A stretch of DNA of 64,000 nt from positions 1,674,001 to 1,738,000 of the forward strand of contig JAHDVF020001468.1 of the NCBI GenBank assembly GCA_022606425.2, in the 5' to 3' direction. How positions within the stretch are numbered: the first letter of the stretch is position 1; the number at the start of each line of letters is the position of its first letter. The translations under genes and the position numbers were made by a program. This document shows, piece by piece, positions 32,180 to 42,774 of the stretch. The notes below the pieces were generated by a model that ran no database searches, was not told the DNA's origin, and was given only the letters and a program-made list of their open reading frames with translations. Origin of the DNA: Lepidostoma basale (lineage: Eukaryota > Arthropoda > Insecta > Trichoptera > Lepidostomatidae).

Positions 32180-32790
32180 CAGCTTGTCTCCATCCACTGC
32201 TGGACGTAAGCCTCTCCACCCCCACTCCATCCCTCATCCCTCTCGGTCTCTCATCAGTGTTCTCCAGGCCCTTCCCACTGTCCGCACAATATCTTCGCTC
32301 CATCTGGTAGGCTGTCTCCCGACACTTCTTCGGCCCAACATTGGCCTCTTTTCACTAACCTTCTGGCTCCATCTTACATCTTCCCGTCGGCACACATGCC
32401 CAGCCTATTGCCAATTCATCTTTGCAATTCGTATCCCTATATTGGTGACTCTGGTGCGTCTTCGAATCTCCACGTTGGGTATATGGTCTCTAAGCGAGAT
32501 ACCCAACATGTATCTTTCCATGGCCCGTTGTGGAATTTTAATTTTGGGCATAGCTTCTTTAGTTAACGTCCATGTCTCGCATCCATAGGTCATCACAGGT
32601 AACACACACTGGTCCAGCACTTTTGTTTTTAAATTTTGTGGAATGTCCGACTTGAAGATGTTGCCCAGCCATTCGAATGCAGACCAACCGAGCTGTATTC
32701 TTCTATCAATCTCCTTGACTTGACCCCCTCTTCCAAAAGCCAACAGACGACCAAGGTACACATTCATCCACCACTTATACATTTTTATTG
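32180..32790 (-). mobile_element. LINE-C copy, nearly continuous C-terminal frame
   Basis: The minus-strand frame from 32782 reads EIDRRIQLGWSAFEWLGNIF, then KTKVLDQCVLPVMTYGCETW, RAMERYMLGISLRDHIPNVE and IRRRTRVTNIGIRIAKMNWQ. A TAG replaces the expected Trp codon at 32402-32404, after which AGHVCRREDVRWS follows in the same frame; further breaks come later. These blocks are the end of the endonuclease-reverse transcriptase common in Lepidoptera. The plus-strand start CTTGTCTCCATCCACTGCTG is the usual 3' end of the family. Confidence 0.85.
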
Positions 32791-33001
32791 ATTTATGTCG
32801 TCATTTTGTGTGTCATTATTTTCGGCTGTATAAAATAAATTTAATATAAAAACATTTTTATGCGATTTGATTAAAAAATTTTACAAAGCAAAACATTTAG
32901 TTTTTCTACACATTACGAACGTAATGGACACTACACACTTTGTTTTTCAGATAGAAAAACCATTATAATTGTCACATGTTTTCAGTAAGCAAAAAACTTA
33001 A

Positions 33002-33259
33002 TTGTTGGCTGGTACATTGTACTCCAAACCAAAAATAATGGAGTTTTTTCATCAGAAAATTTCTATGTTTTCAGTTTTTTTGTTTTTCAGAGACTTAAAA
33101 ATACTTAAAGGGCTTAGCGATCCTGTTTTCCTAACTAAGGGGACTAAGCAGAATGACGGGTTTAGGTTCTTCAGACTCAAGGTGAACGATCATCAGGCCA
33201 TTGACCGGTCAACAGAGGTCAATGGAGCTGCAATAAATGTAGAGTTAGATCAGAAATGA
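33002..33259 (+). other. Unrecognised reading frame with an acceptor-like site
   Basis: Eighty-five codons are open. From 33091 the residues look protein-like: LKGLSDPVFLTKGTKQNDGF, then RFFRLKVNDHQAIDRSTEV and NGAAINVELDQK before the stop. The bases just before, TTTTTTTGTTTTTCAG, would make a good splice acceptor. I do not recognise the family. It could be a last exon, a decayed gene fragment or chance; there is no partner exon in view. Confidence 0.25.
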
Positions 33260-33418
33260 CGTTTGTGTTAAAGTATTTTGTTACATTTCATATCTAATTA
33301 AAATTACATTAAATAATTCGATGAATATATTTTCAACAAAAAAATTAATAGCTTTCATATGATGTAACCTCACATACCACGGTAACTTGTATTGGGAAAG
33401 GTCTCAATCTTTATACCT

Positions 33419-33646
33419 TCTCTTCTTCTTCTTCACTTTTGGTAGACTCATGAGTCTGTTATTTCAGGCGGGTTCTCTTGAGACGCTGAACTCCAGCTTT
33501 CTCTCCACCATATCGGGGGTCTTTCTGGTCGGCGTTGTCCGTTTGGCGTTCCATGGAGAGCTATGTATGGTATCCTATTTGAGCTCCTACGTGTTGATGC
33601 TACAATCTCTTCGACCACATCTTCGACCTCGCAGATTTCTCGGTAT
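33419..33646 (-). mobile_element. LINE-G, 5'-truncated, with 9-bp target duplication
   Basis: TTTATACCT flanks at 33410-33418 and 33647-33655. The minus strand reads REICEVEDVVEEIVAS, SSNRIPYIALHGTPNGQRRP then ERPPIWWRESWSS and QENPPEITDS, ending in a GAA-rich tail. The same element, in the other orientation, lies at 46299-46549. It landed beside or in a Helitron-like repeat. Confidence 0.85.
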
Positions 33647-33655
33647 TTTATACCT

Positions 33656-33866
33656 GTATACATAATTCTTCTGTACGGGGGGTATGTAGTTCAACTCCCC
33701 CTGAACGGCTGGACTGATTTTTATGCCATTTATTGTATGTGTGTGTTTGAGTGGGTCCTTGGATGGTTTAGATTCACAATTGGACCCGGTAGGTGGCTCT
33801 ATGATCTAGTTCTAGGTAAAAAAAATATTTTCATTCGGACAGGATAACGTCTGTCAGGTCCGCTAG
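33656..33866 (+). mobile_element. Helitron-like 3' end
   Basis: AATTCTTCTGTACGG, GGATGGTTTAGATTCACAAT and the end GTCTGTCAGGTCCGCTAG followed by T match the reverse complement of 54021-54590. CTAG followed by T is the expected 3' terminus of a Helitron (CTRR|T). No Rep/helicase coding is present. Confidence 0.6.
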
Positions 33867-34072
33867 TATTATATAAAAATCTAGAAATATTAGGCATGAA
33901 AGTAATATTGAAAAGTGCTTTACCCAAAAATGTTTTTAAATTTTCATATGACACTTTGTGGTTAGAATTTTTTAATTTATAAATACTTCTTTACTTCCTA
34001 TGGCCATACAACTCTTGAAGTGAATTGTCTTTTTATAAAAATAAAACATTTCGTAATGGAAACGAGAAACGT

Positions 34073-34215
34073 AACTTGGGTTCGAGCCTGGACACGACCA
34101 GATTCCTTCTTCATAATATTGAGCTATTTTCTGCTCACATTGAAGATTGTAAAATAAATTCTAACATCATTGATTTAAATCTTTGGTGTTCGTCTTTAAA
34201 AAAAAAAAAAAAACA
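34073..34215 (+). mobile_element. SINE-like repeat with B-box
   Basis: TGGGTTCGAGCCTGGACACG resembles a pol III B box (GGTTCGANNCC). It is followed by ATTGAAGATTGTAAAATAAA and an A-rich tail. 61300-61465 carries the same body with a tRNA-like 5' part that is lost here. Confidence 0.55.
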
Positions 34216-34566
34216 TCTGTATTTCAAAGAATATATTATGTTTCAGTTCACGTCAGTACCTGCTCTTCAAATGAATCTTTTATAACTTGTTTATGTTTTA
34301 TTAGTATGGATATACAGGAAAGACCATTTTATTACCTATCATTTATATGTCAATTTATGTATTATGCAAATAATGCAGACGACCCAGCTCGAGCGAATTT
34401 GTTTATACTCGTACATAATTAAACCATCTGTTTACCTCCGATAATCTTGAATAAGGAACATATTAAAATGCAATATTATGCCAACAGCAATATTTCTCAG
34501 AACATTCGAGAATCTTTTCCAATATCTCTATTACTTGCGATAATCCTTGAGACCACGATATTATAA

Positions 34567-34616
34567 ACTAACTAACCATCACACCGTCTCCCCGAAGGGG
34601 TAGGCAGAAATAATGA
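34567..34616 (-). mobile_element. LINE-A last 50 bp
   Basis: CTAACTAACCATCACACCGT and CTCCCCGAAGGGGTAGGCAG, then unrelated sequence. Confidence 0.75.
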
Positions 34617-34669
34617 AAGTGTTAAAATATTTTTTTCATTTGTTCCATTGACAATTTAAATAATTTCTT

Positions 34670-35036
34670 CAATATTTTTTTAAAGCTCTTGCTGGTATTG
34701 GATTGTTTTAAGTGCCTTATTACAGTTAATTATAAGAACGGTGGATACGTGGAATATAAATTAAATAAACACAAAGTCCGGATCGTCCAGCTGACAACAT
34801 GTGCACCATTTAAAAGTACATTTTTTGTTTTTTATTTTTATTATTTTATGTCATTGTATTTATATTATTTGTTTAAGATTTATTTTTTGGAGGATGGACG
34901 ATCGAGGTGTGCGCGGGAGATGCCTATTGGTGGCGATGGGGTTCGCAACCCATCACGCCGCGTCACCCGCGGGGGCGAAAGTAGAAGGATGGAGTGCCGC
35001 ATTGGTAAAGTGTGGCAGTCCATTCTTTCTGATATT
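34670..35036 (+). mobile_element. LINE-A-tailed non-autonomous element, copy 1
   Basis: Its body (GCTGGTATTGGATTGTTTTA, CGGATCGTCCAGCTGACAAC, GGTGGCGATGGGGTTCGCAA) matches the 48.3-kb copy. It ends in the LINE-A sequence AGTGTGGCAGTCCATTCTTT at about 35031 and is then truncated. GATGGGGTTCGCAACCCATC forms a 6-bp stem with a B-box-like loop. Confidence 0.75.
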
Positions 35037-35159
35037 ATGGACACTTAAAATTTTAATGATTTGTTTTCCAAATAGAAATTATAAATATAAATACTTTCAA
35101 GTCGCCAATTTGGAAGAATAGACCGACATAGTAACACATGAACAAGAACTACGCTAAAG

Positions 35160-35640
35160 ACGCTGAATTTTCCAATATTTTGAGTAGATTCCTTTTGAAC
35201 ATTTCAATTATATTAAAATATCGATCTCCGAAGCCATCATGTTCAAGAATTTGATTGCTCTCTTCATCAGCATCACTATAGGCAGGTTTGTTTTGCATTT
35301 TGGTAAATAAAACAGTCTGAGTTGAGCAGTCGAAGATAACAATCTGTAATAATAAAAAAATGAATACTCTCCATGACTGCGGAGTTCTTAAAGTCCCCTA
35401 ATAAATTTGAGGAAATGGTTATGTGTGAATCCATCCCACATTGTCTGCAAACTAATAATCTCCAGCGTGCCTAAGAAGAATGCGGTGGGATAAGACCACA
35501 GATAGCTTCCAAACTCCCTCATGTAGAGATACCTCAAATATTTTCTGAACCCTCTCTAACATGAGCAAGTATCTTGCTTTTTGGCGACTCCATATCGCTA
35601 AACCACACTCGGGCCGATTCATAATTCGTATTAACTGTAT
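35160..35640 (-). mobile_element. Jockey-1 related fragment, minus strand
   Basis: The minus strand gives LAIWSRQKARYLLMLERVQK, then a shifted frame and later LSSTAQLRLFYLPK, NLPIVM and ASEIDI, corresponding to the IWSPHEARYSLMLERVQKKF ... SEIDVF region of the copy at 1-894. A deletion removes the centre. It faces the next copy head to head. Confidence 0.7.
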
Positions 35641-35664
35641 AACTAATAATAATTGCTAGCTAAG

Positions 35665-36034
35665 CTACCAATCATTGGAGAGAAGGATGAATATCCACTT
35701 GGGAGTTCACTTATTTCAGCTGATTGGCGGCCGTATACAAAACTCGGATGTCCTGAGTGATGTAGGTCTATTTGTCCCTTATAATTACCTTCGTCAAAGA
35801 CAGCACAGATTTACCCTGTGGGTAGGGCAATCTTATTGCTTAATCGGGTCGCCTCGGAGGTCGACATATTTCGTGATAGTGTGTGTTGCCTCAGGGATGC
35901 AATATCAATGTTATGATTCTTTCTTATTCTTAAGATTAATTTTTTTTATGCTTCTCTTATAAATTTTTTATAATGTAATTGCAAACGATCTGGAATTATG
36001 TCTGTAATGTTTGTGATTCTTATTAAAATAAATA
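35665..36034 (+). mobile_element. Jockey-1 related 3' fragment
   Basis: RMNIHLGVHLFQLIGGRIQN then SDVLSDVGLFVPYNYLRQRQ and HRF parallel the FFRLIRGYFENSAVLEGVGL and FVPDRYLRQRQHRLF blocks. An A-rich tail (AAATAAATAAAATG) ends it. Confidence 0.75.
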
Positions 36035-36470
36035 AAATGAAAATCAGTGACTTAATTGTAATGACCTTCGGCGTGTAAGTAAATGCCCTTTCTTCTTCTT
36101 GAAGTCAATGGCAAGGTTAATATCTCCTCTTTTTCTTATATCCATAAACTCTGCTGTATATATTTGACTGTATATTAAAAAAAATCTAATAAAAACATTT
36201 TATATTGTAAACCGACAGGTATAAACTGTGTTGAAAGAATCCATCAAGATGATTGTACGTGCTTTTCTTGCTTACCTAGGAAGGTAATAACGTTTGTGCA
36301 AAACCACGAAACAGGTTTTTCAAGTTCAATGAGTATAGTGCACTGAATATCAAGGAAACTAATACAAATTATTTTCAGCGTGTATTATCGAGTAACACCT
36401 ACGCAATACAATCTACATAACATGTGTTATATTGTATTATACATAAGTTACTTATTGTTTAATAAATATG

Positions 36471-37005
36471 GGAAGGCAGAGAGAATGGACCGCCACACTA
36501 CTCTATCCTGACACAGTGATTAGAAGGGACAATTATACATAGGTATTCCTACAAGAAATGAAAGGGTATTGTCACAGCTAATATTAATTAGTGAAGAAGC
36601 TGCATTACACTTTTGCACTAGCTACTACACTAATTAGTATTAACTGTGACAGGGGTAGGCAGAGAGAATAGACCACCACACTACTCTATCCTGACACACG
36701 TCTCTAATTCCTCCACGTTCATACAACGAGTCATACACGCAAGTTAATACCTCCGGCTTCTATAATAACGTTACCAACCATTAAAATTTGATTAATTTGG
36801 TCATCCCATGTATTTCTCGGTCTACCTCGACTCTGTACTATATTAACATCGTTAACGTATACTTTCTTAACCATTCTTTCTCCATCCATGCGTTACATAT
36901 GTCTGAACCAACGCAGCGATCCTTACAAAATTTTGTTCATATAATACCTTCTTCCGCTCTACACTCCTTTCTTATTCCTGTCGTACATCGTTCTACCACA
37001 CATAC
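36471..37005 (-). mobile_element. LINE-A relative, diverged, with fold-back insertion
   Basis: AGGGGTAGGCAGAGAGAATA to TTTTGTTCATATAATACC follows the LINE-A 3' half in reverse (ACATCGTTAACGTATACTTT is the telltale block). About 45 bp of it (GGCAGAGAGAATGGACCGCC onward) is present twice, at 36475 and 36657, on either side of a small fold-back. Confidence 0.75.
36571..36650. repeat. FB12 small fold-back
   Basis: GTCACAGCTAATATTAATTA and TAATTAGTATTAACTGTGAC are inverted arms of 23 bp with two mismatches around a 34-bp loop. Confidence 0.7.
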
Positions 37006-37257
37006 GCCTGTTGCGTGTCTGATGAAGAGATGGAAGGGTTGAAAATTTTGCTTTTATGTTATTTTTGATTAAAAATATTTAAGTAAGTCATGAAAAAATC
37101 ATGAAAAGTACAAATACAGCAATACTTTATTTGGCTCTCTTAATAAATCATTTATTAATGATACATATCTCTTCACTAAAATGCCACAAATTTATATAGT
37201 CAATGTACATATAATTTATTCAATAAGTTCATAGATTTTCACGATTGGTTTCAATAT

Positions 37258-37451
37258 GTTTTTTGGGATCTTGGTTTTATCCGTATTAATTGTTATCTTC
37301 TTCGACCGACGTTTCGAAGATCGTCGTAGTCTCTATCTTCAGGGTAGTTATAATATTATAAATTCCTGAAGATGGAGACTGAAACGATCTCCGAAACGCC
37401 GGCCGAGGACGAAACAAGTTACACGGATATACCCAAGATCCCAAAAAAACA
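37258..37451. repeat. FB6 fold-back element
   Basis: TTTTTTGGGATCTTGGTTTT, CGACGTTTCGAAGATCGTCG and TCTCTATCTTCAGG are mirrored by CCTGAAGATGGAGACT, GATCTCCGAAACGCCGGCCG and CCCAAGATCCCAAAAAA. The arms are about 85 bp. Confidence 0.8.
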
Positions 37452-38500
37452 ATTGTTTTAATGTTATTAATAATGGATACTTTCTGGTAGTTATTATATT
37501 TTTCATTTCAGATATTTAATTAAGTTTTAGAAAACCGTCGTAAATGACATTTCAATTCCCATAACTGAAATAAAATAATAAATAAAAACATTGTTTTTTA
37601 TTAATATTTAATATGTAGCTTTAAATCACCATTCCAGAAACAATTTATAAATAGCAGTTTAAAATTTGCTTCAATAATTATTAAATTGTCTTTTTCACAT
37701 CTTTCCTATTTTATTTGTCATTGTAGTGGAACGTTTGTGTCGTTTCCAGGTATGCCGGGTATTATTGTAACACCAGACGTGTAGGCACATTACTTGACCC
37801 CAAGTTTTAAGCTTTTAACTGTTGATGTAATCTCAATATTTTTCTAGTACTGTGAATCCAATTTAGATTGTTAATAAAAGAATCTAATGAAATATACACT
37901 TAGAGATATTTTCAATAAGCAATTAATTTTTCTCAACAGCCCACGAGTACATTTGTTACATGTCATCTCTGATGCTTAGTGACGGCTAGAAAATAAAACA
38001 TCCTTCAAAATATGATGTGATTTTCTCTTTTAGTATACCATTTTAGTATACCTGCCACATAATTGCTAAGATACTAGAAAAAATCAGTTTGATTAATGAC
38101 AGTTTCAACATACGCTTCAACCACAGTATTATTATAAGAAAACTTAAGTACCTACCTATATGTATATGAACTGAACTTACTTATTTTTTGGAATTAATGT
38201 TTCTTTCCTAAAGTTGAATGAATGTTTTCTATGTCAAAATGTTGACTCTAAAAATAACTAAATCTTTCCTATGCTCTTGCCATTGGTGGAAGATTTGGCC
38301 GACTTTGTATCATTTCCAGGGGCACTGAGTGTTACAGTCATAATAAGGCCATACGTTAAGGCACCTTCCTTGCCCCTCTATATCCATAATATAACATTGA
38401 TTCTTCCTGTGTCATATCAAGTTTTCTTGACATTGACCATCACTTCAGTCTTACGCCGCCCGGGATAATTCTTCCATGGTTCTTATTCCAGTCCAGTATT
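37452..38500. other. Spacer without recognised content
   Basis: The part 38270-38470 is GC-richer (GGCACTGAGTGTTACAGTCA, CTTACGCCGCCCGGGATAAT) and may be retroelement-derived, but no motif confirms it. Confidence 0.35.
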
Positions 38501-38548
38501 CAATGTTACGCAGCCAAGACGTTTGCCTTGTGCAGGTCCACGTCGTCC

Positions 38549-38591
38549 TTCAATCTTGCCTATTATTGGCAAGATTGAAGGACGATACCTC
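38549..38591. repeat. Perfect 18-bp inverted repeat
   Basis: TCGTCCTTCAATCTTGCC and GGCAAGATTGAAGGACGA are separated by 7 bp. It lies just upstream of the Jockey-1 3' end and is absent from the other Jockey-1 copies. Confidence 0.85.
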
Positions 38592-38602
38592 CAATGCTCC
38601 TT

Positions 38603-38825
38603 GCTCGGAGATCGACGTCTTTCATATTAGTGAAGGTACGATCAGGAGACAAATCCTCTCGATTTTAGAAAGTATAATGTCTTCCTAATGTCGAACCATC
38701 TCTAATGTGTTCCTGGTACTATGTTATATGTGTATAATATTGTATCTGTACTCAATAGATACCTTAAACATTTATCCTGTTTGTAATGTCTTTTGAGTAA
38801 ATAAACTGATATGATTTGATTTGAT
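38603..38825 (+). mobile_element. Jockey-1 3' end
   Basis: CTCGGAGATCGACGTCTTTC (SEIDVFHISEGTIRRQILSI), the stop, the shared 3' UTR and TGATTTGATTTGATT as tail. Only the last 25-30 codons remain. Confidence 0.8.
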
Positions 38826-39063
38826 TATTATGAGTTGAAGGATCTGATATATCTCTCCACGCAAGATGCGATCCAGATACGAACATTAGCGGACCTTAAT
38901 GCTTTTCAATAATTTCCTGGTGCAATTATCTCTCCTCAGCTTGTGTCTTAAACTATTGTTTTAAATTTCGACAGGTATTCATTAAAACAGTGATGCATAA
39001 ACCAAACAAGCTTTGTATTTCTCAAGATTGCGAATAGTTGGAGGTTTCATACCTACACAAAAC

Positions 39064-40295
39064 ACTTAGGAAATTAAAAAACTTTGTAATCCACTATTTA
39101 ATAAAAAAAATATTAAAGAACACGACATGTTTCGGAGGATACATCCATCTTCAGGTGTAAAAATATAATCAAAACTAAACAAAGAAAGACTAATAAAAAA
39201 CGCATTTAAAAATCGATACAATAATTCAAATTTAAAAATTAACCTGTGCTTTTTGGTATAAGTAGGTACTTACAATTATTTTTTATTTTTCAATAGTAAC
39301 ACTGTTAGTACCTACTTATAACAAATAGCACAGGTTCATTTTTAACCGTCGCGTTGCCATGTGGTCAATTGAGTTTCCACTGCCAATTTAAAGTTGATTT
39401 TCTTAAAACCTATGGACCCTAATATTATAAAAAAAAATTGTAATCCTCCATTGAAGTGTTCTTAATATTTCGTAATAAAAAAAAAGCAAAAAATTACTTC
39501 CTTCATCCCAAAAAAAAAAAAATTTTAAGACTGCCCTCACCTTCATTCGTGTTAAGGTAGAATTTGTTTTGCTAATATTTACAACTTTATCAAAAGTGAC
39601 AAATACTTACTCGCTGTTTTGAACGTATTATAAATTATATGTTTGGCCTTTTCTCATAGGTACGTAATAATACCGACTGTGGACGGAAACGCATCACGCA
39701 ACTTAATAATATCAGAACTGTGAAAATATTAACACTTTACCAAAAGGGACAAATATTAATACGTTCTCGTTGTCTTGAACGTACTATACATTTTGCCTAG
39801 GTGCCTTTATCATACGTAAAATTATAGCGCCACGGCGCGGCGGGGCGAGACAAGTTCATACTTGGTGTCAGTTGCTCATATGCTGTCTCGCATTCTATAT
39901 CAGAAATCGCATGGTTCCAGAAAAAAATTAATAATGATATGTTTTTCAAATAATCCATGTATGTTATAGATATCGATCTATTCCTAATGAAATTTCTTAC
40001 AAGATGACATAAATTAAATTTTGATTCATCGAGTCATATGCTTGATATTTAGATAAAGTTAGCGGTAAACTGAATTGACCACATGGGAGCGAGCGTTTTG
40101 TTTTGAACACGGTACGTTAAGGGTTAAATTTGAGTTATTCTATCGAATTTTAAATACATTTTTTATTAGTCTTCCTTTGTTTAGTTTTTATTATATTTTT
40201 ACACCTGAAGATGGATGTATCTTCCGAAACATGTTGTGTCCTTTAATATTTTTTATTAAATAGTGAATTAGACAAAGTTTTTCAATTTCCTAAGT
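39064..40295. mobile_element. FB5: 1.23-kb element with about 170-bp terminal inverted repeats
   Basis: ACTTAGGAAATTAAAAAACT, CGACATGTTTCGGAGGATAC, ATCCATCTTCAGGTGTAAAA and the following 60 bp are closely mirrored at the right end (TTTTACACCTGAAGATGGAT, TTTCAATTTCCTAAGT). The interior holds a smaller fold-back (39232-39345, CACCTGTGCT...type arms with TAAGTAGGTACT), and a degenerate direct repeat (AACTTTATCAAAAGTGACAA at 39580 and AACACTTTACCAAAAGGGAC at 39730). No transposase motif was seen, so it is a non-autonomous element. Confidence 0.85.
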
Positions 40296-40810
40296 ATATT
40301 ACTACGGAATTCCACTACATAAAACATTTATTTTTTCTCACAGTACATTCTAAGGTCTTTTTCGTCCGGCAAAGCCAGATTCCATTATTCCTGTCAACAA
40401 AATAAGAACAGTAGCAGCTTCAATGAAAAAATACAAAGCATTTATTTATCGTACAAAAAGTTGAATACTCTATTAATCTCTGTCGCTGTCGCTAATGTCG
40501 CTGGTTTTACCCAGGAGACGGCTTATTGTAAAATTAAAACTAATGCTTATTATCTACGTGCGATTTTTTACGAGTTTAAAATAAAAGAAAACTGATCGTT
40601 AAATAATTTTTAAAAAATGCTACACATTTTTGATGACGAAATAAAATGATTATAGATATTAGTTAGTCAAAAATTTTGTACATTGAAAAAGGTTCTGTTA
40701 TAACAGAAACATATGTGTGATAAGTCTAATAAAGTGTTTTTATACTAAGAACAGTTATACGAGTATTAATTAGAATATCGTTCTTTTTAATTATAATTTA
40801 TATTATTTTT
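40296..40810. other. AT-rich spacer
   Basis: Nothing recognised. Confidence 0.35.
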
Positions 40811-40872
40811 TGTGAATGTATACTTATGCTTGTAAACGAATACTGGATTTCACCCACCGTGGGTTATCAATT

Positions 40873-40993
40873 CATGATTTAATTGTATCTCAATAGAGAC
40901 GAATGACAGGTCATAAGTCCTGTAAACACCTTGATCAACCATATTCAGTTTCCAATTTGCATCTTCGTCTCTATGGAGATACAATTAAATCAT
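40873..40993. mobile_element. FB8 MITE, short copy
   Basis: CATGATTTAATTGTATCTCA, ATAGAGACGA, the shared GACAGGTCATAAGTCCTGTA interior, and TCGTCTCTATGGAGATACAA with ATTAAATCAT. It lacks about 100 bp of the left interior compared with the copy at 22.2 kb. Confidence 0.75.
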
Positions 40994-41471
40994 AATTTAT
41001 ATTGTTTGGGACACCGATATTATATATTATACCAAACCTTTTTTATTACTTACCTACTTAGTAAGATGTTCATTTGAAAGTCTCGCCACATTTGAACATT
41101 GTTAATTTATCCAAACTCTATGAAATTTTCCTTGATAAGCTTTTTTCTCGATGTTGCAGATTTTACTTTGGTTCTAAGAAATACCTTATATGTTATACGC
41201 TTCGGAAAAACCACCACCTTGACTCTTTATATCGCCATTATTCCCACTGGAAAAATATGGCTGAATAGAGGTCATTCAATAATACAAAAAGCAATATTTC
41301 ACTAGGAATTATCACATACTTGACCGCAAACTCTATGTTAGATATTATTTTTACGATGCATTGAAGTCGAAGTGAATCAGAGAGTCCGGTATATGTTATG
41401 CATAATGTTATTTTATTCTGTAGTATAATACTATTTCTAATAGTGACTGCATTTTCTTCTTGTTTTTGTTC

Positions 41472-41698
41472 CCGGCGGAAGTACTCCCATAGAAGCCCAG
41501 AAGCCCGGCTTGCGTATGAAATTTTGAATCAAAAACCCCGCATAAATCAATAACCTACCAAATCACCTTCCAACAATGTTCCCATCATACGTAAGAGGAA
41601 TAGCCACAAGACCCGAACCTCTGTAAGCCAGAAGAGGTTTTGATTCGAAATTTCTTACGTAAGCCGGGCTTCTGGGCTTCTTTGAGAGTACCGCTACT
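41472..41698. repeat. FB10 fold-back
   Basis: AGAAGCCCAGAAGCCCGGCT then GCGTATGAAATTTTGAATCA are mirrored by TGATTCGAAATTTCTTACGT and AAGCCGGGCTTCTGGGCTTC. The arms are about 55 bp. Confidence 0.8.
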
Positions 41699-41727
41699 GG
41701 TTGAACCTCTCACAGATTGTTTTACGT

Positions 41728-42024
41728 ACCGGCCGCCAGTACCAATCTGACTCTGGTGACACCGGTGGGAAGAGCAATTAGTCTACTGAACGCGGTCTCC
41801 TCGGAGATCGACTTCTTTAATGTTAGTGAAAGTACGTTCAGGGGACAAATACTCTTGACTTTGGAAAGTATCTTGTCTTCCTAATGTCGAACCATCACTA
41901 ATGCGTTCCTGGTATTATGTTGTACTCGTATGTATATAATATTTGACCTGTACTCAATAGATCCCTAAAACATTTATTCTGTTTGTAATGTCTTTTGGGT
42001 AAATAAACTGATTTGATTTGATTG
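41728..42024 (+). mobile_element. Jockey-1 3' end
   Basis: CCAATCTGACTCTGGTGACA (NLTLVTPVGRAISLLNAVSS), SEIDFFNVSESTFRGQILL, the stop, the shared UTR and AAACTGATTTGATTTGATTG. It begins 30 bp after FB10. Confidence 0.85.
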
Positions 42025-42770
42025 ATAAAACGCTTATTCTGTCCCTAATAAGATTGTATTGTGCTAAGATAATTGTTATTTCAATCGATGTGTAATTGTA
42101 TAACGAAGAAACACCGAAAAGCTGGTATATTAAAGATATAAAAAAACTATGTGTACTAGCTACACAGCATCGGTATGGGAAGGTTCAACTGTTTTATGAT
42201 TTAACTCCTTACGCCTCCGCAATAGCAACAACACTAACGAGAAGATTGGCTCCATTGACCAACTTTAATTTATTTTTTCATGTCAATATTATTTTTATCC
42301 AATGATAAAATGTCTTAAGGCCACTTGTAAATGTTGCCCAGCGTTATAATAATGATACCTATAATAAAATGACAAATTCAAGTGGTACAAGGTACGAGGC
42401 ATTCGCAACTGCACGACAAACAAATTTGTATTTATTTTTCACATGTACGCCTCGGGTGACATCTATTACAAAATGGCGGCCTTCAATGAGTAAACGGTTT
42501 ACCAAACAATTATATACTTTTACCTCCTTTCCTCTATTCAATCTAGCACACATTTTGTTTGGTTTATTTTGGGTTATCTGGGTATTTTAAAATGTCCCGT
42601 TACTTGGCCTACGTTCACTTTTGTACCAGATAACAAAATTCAGATTTGATGAAAAATATTTGAAAGCAGGATAAGGTTGAATAAACAAAAACAAAATTAT
42701 TGTTACGTGAAAATGATACATAACAATAGATGTATTTAAAACAAAAGTTCGTTTCTATGATACTTTTTTT
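42025..42770. other. No gene recognised
   Basis: A GC-richer stretch (42350-42590) is open on both strands for 64-73 codons, but neither product is recognised and both probably arise by chance. Confidence 0.35.
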
Positions 42771-42774
42771 TGGG

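Noticed and set aside
32092..32588. Forward frames of 72 and 134 codons.
   Set aside because: Antisense shadows of the LINE-C C-terminus, whose minus-strand frame carries the known motifs.
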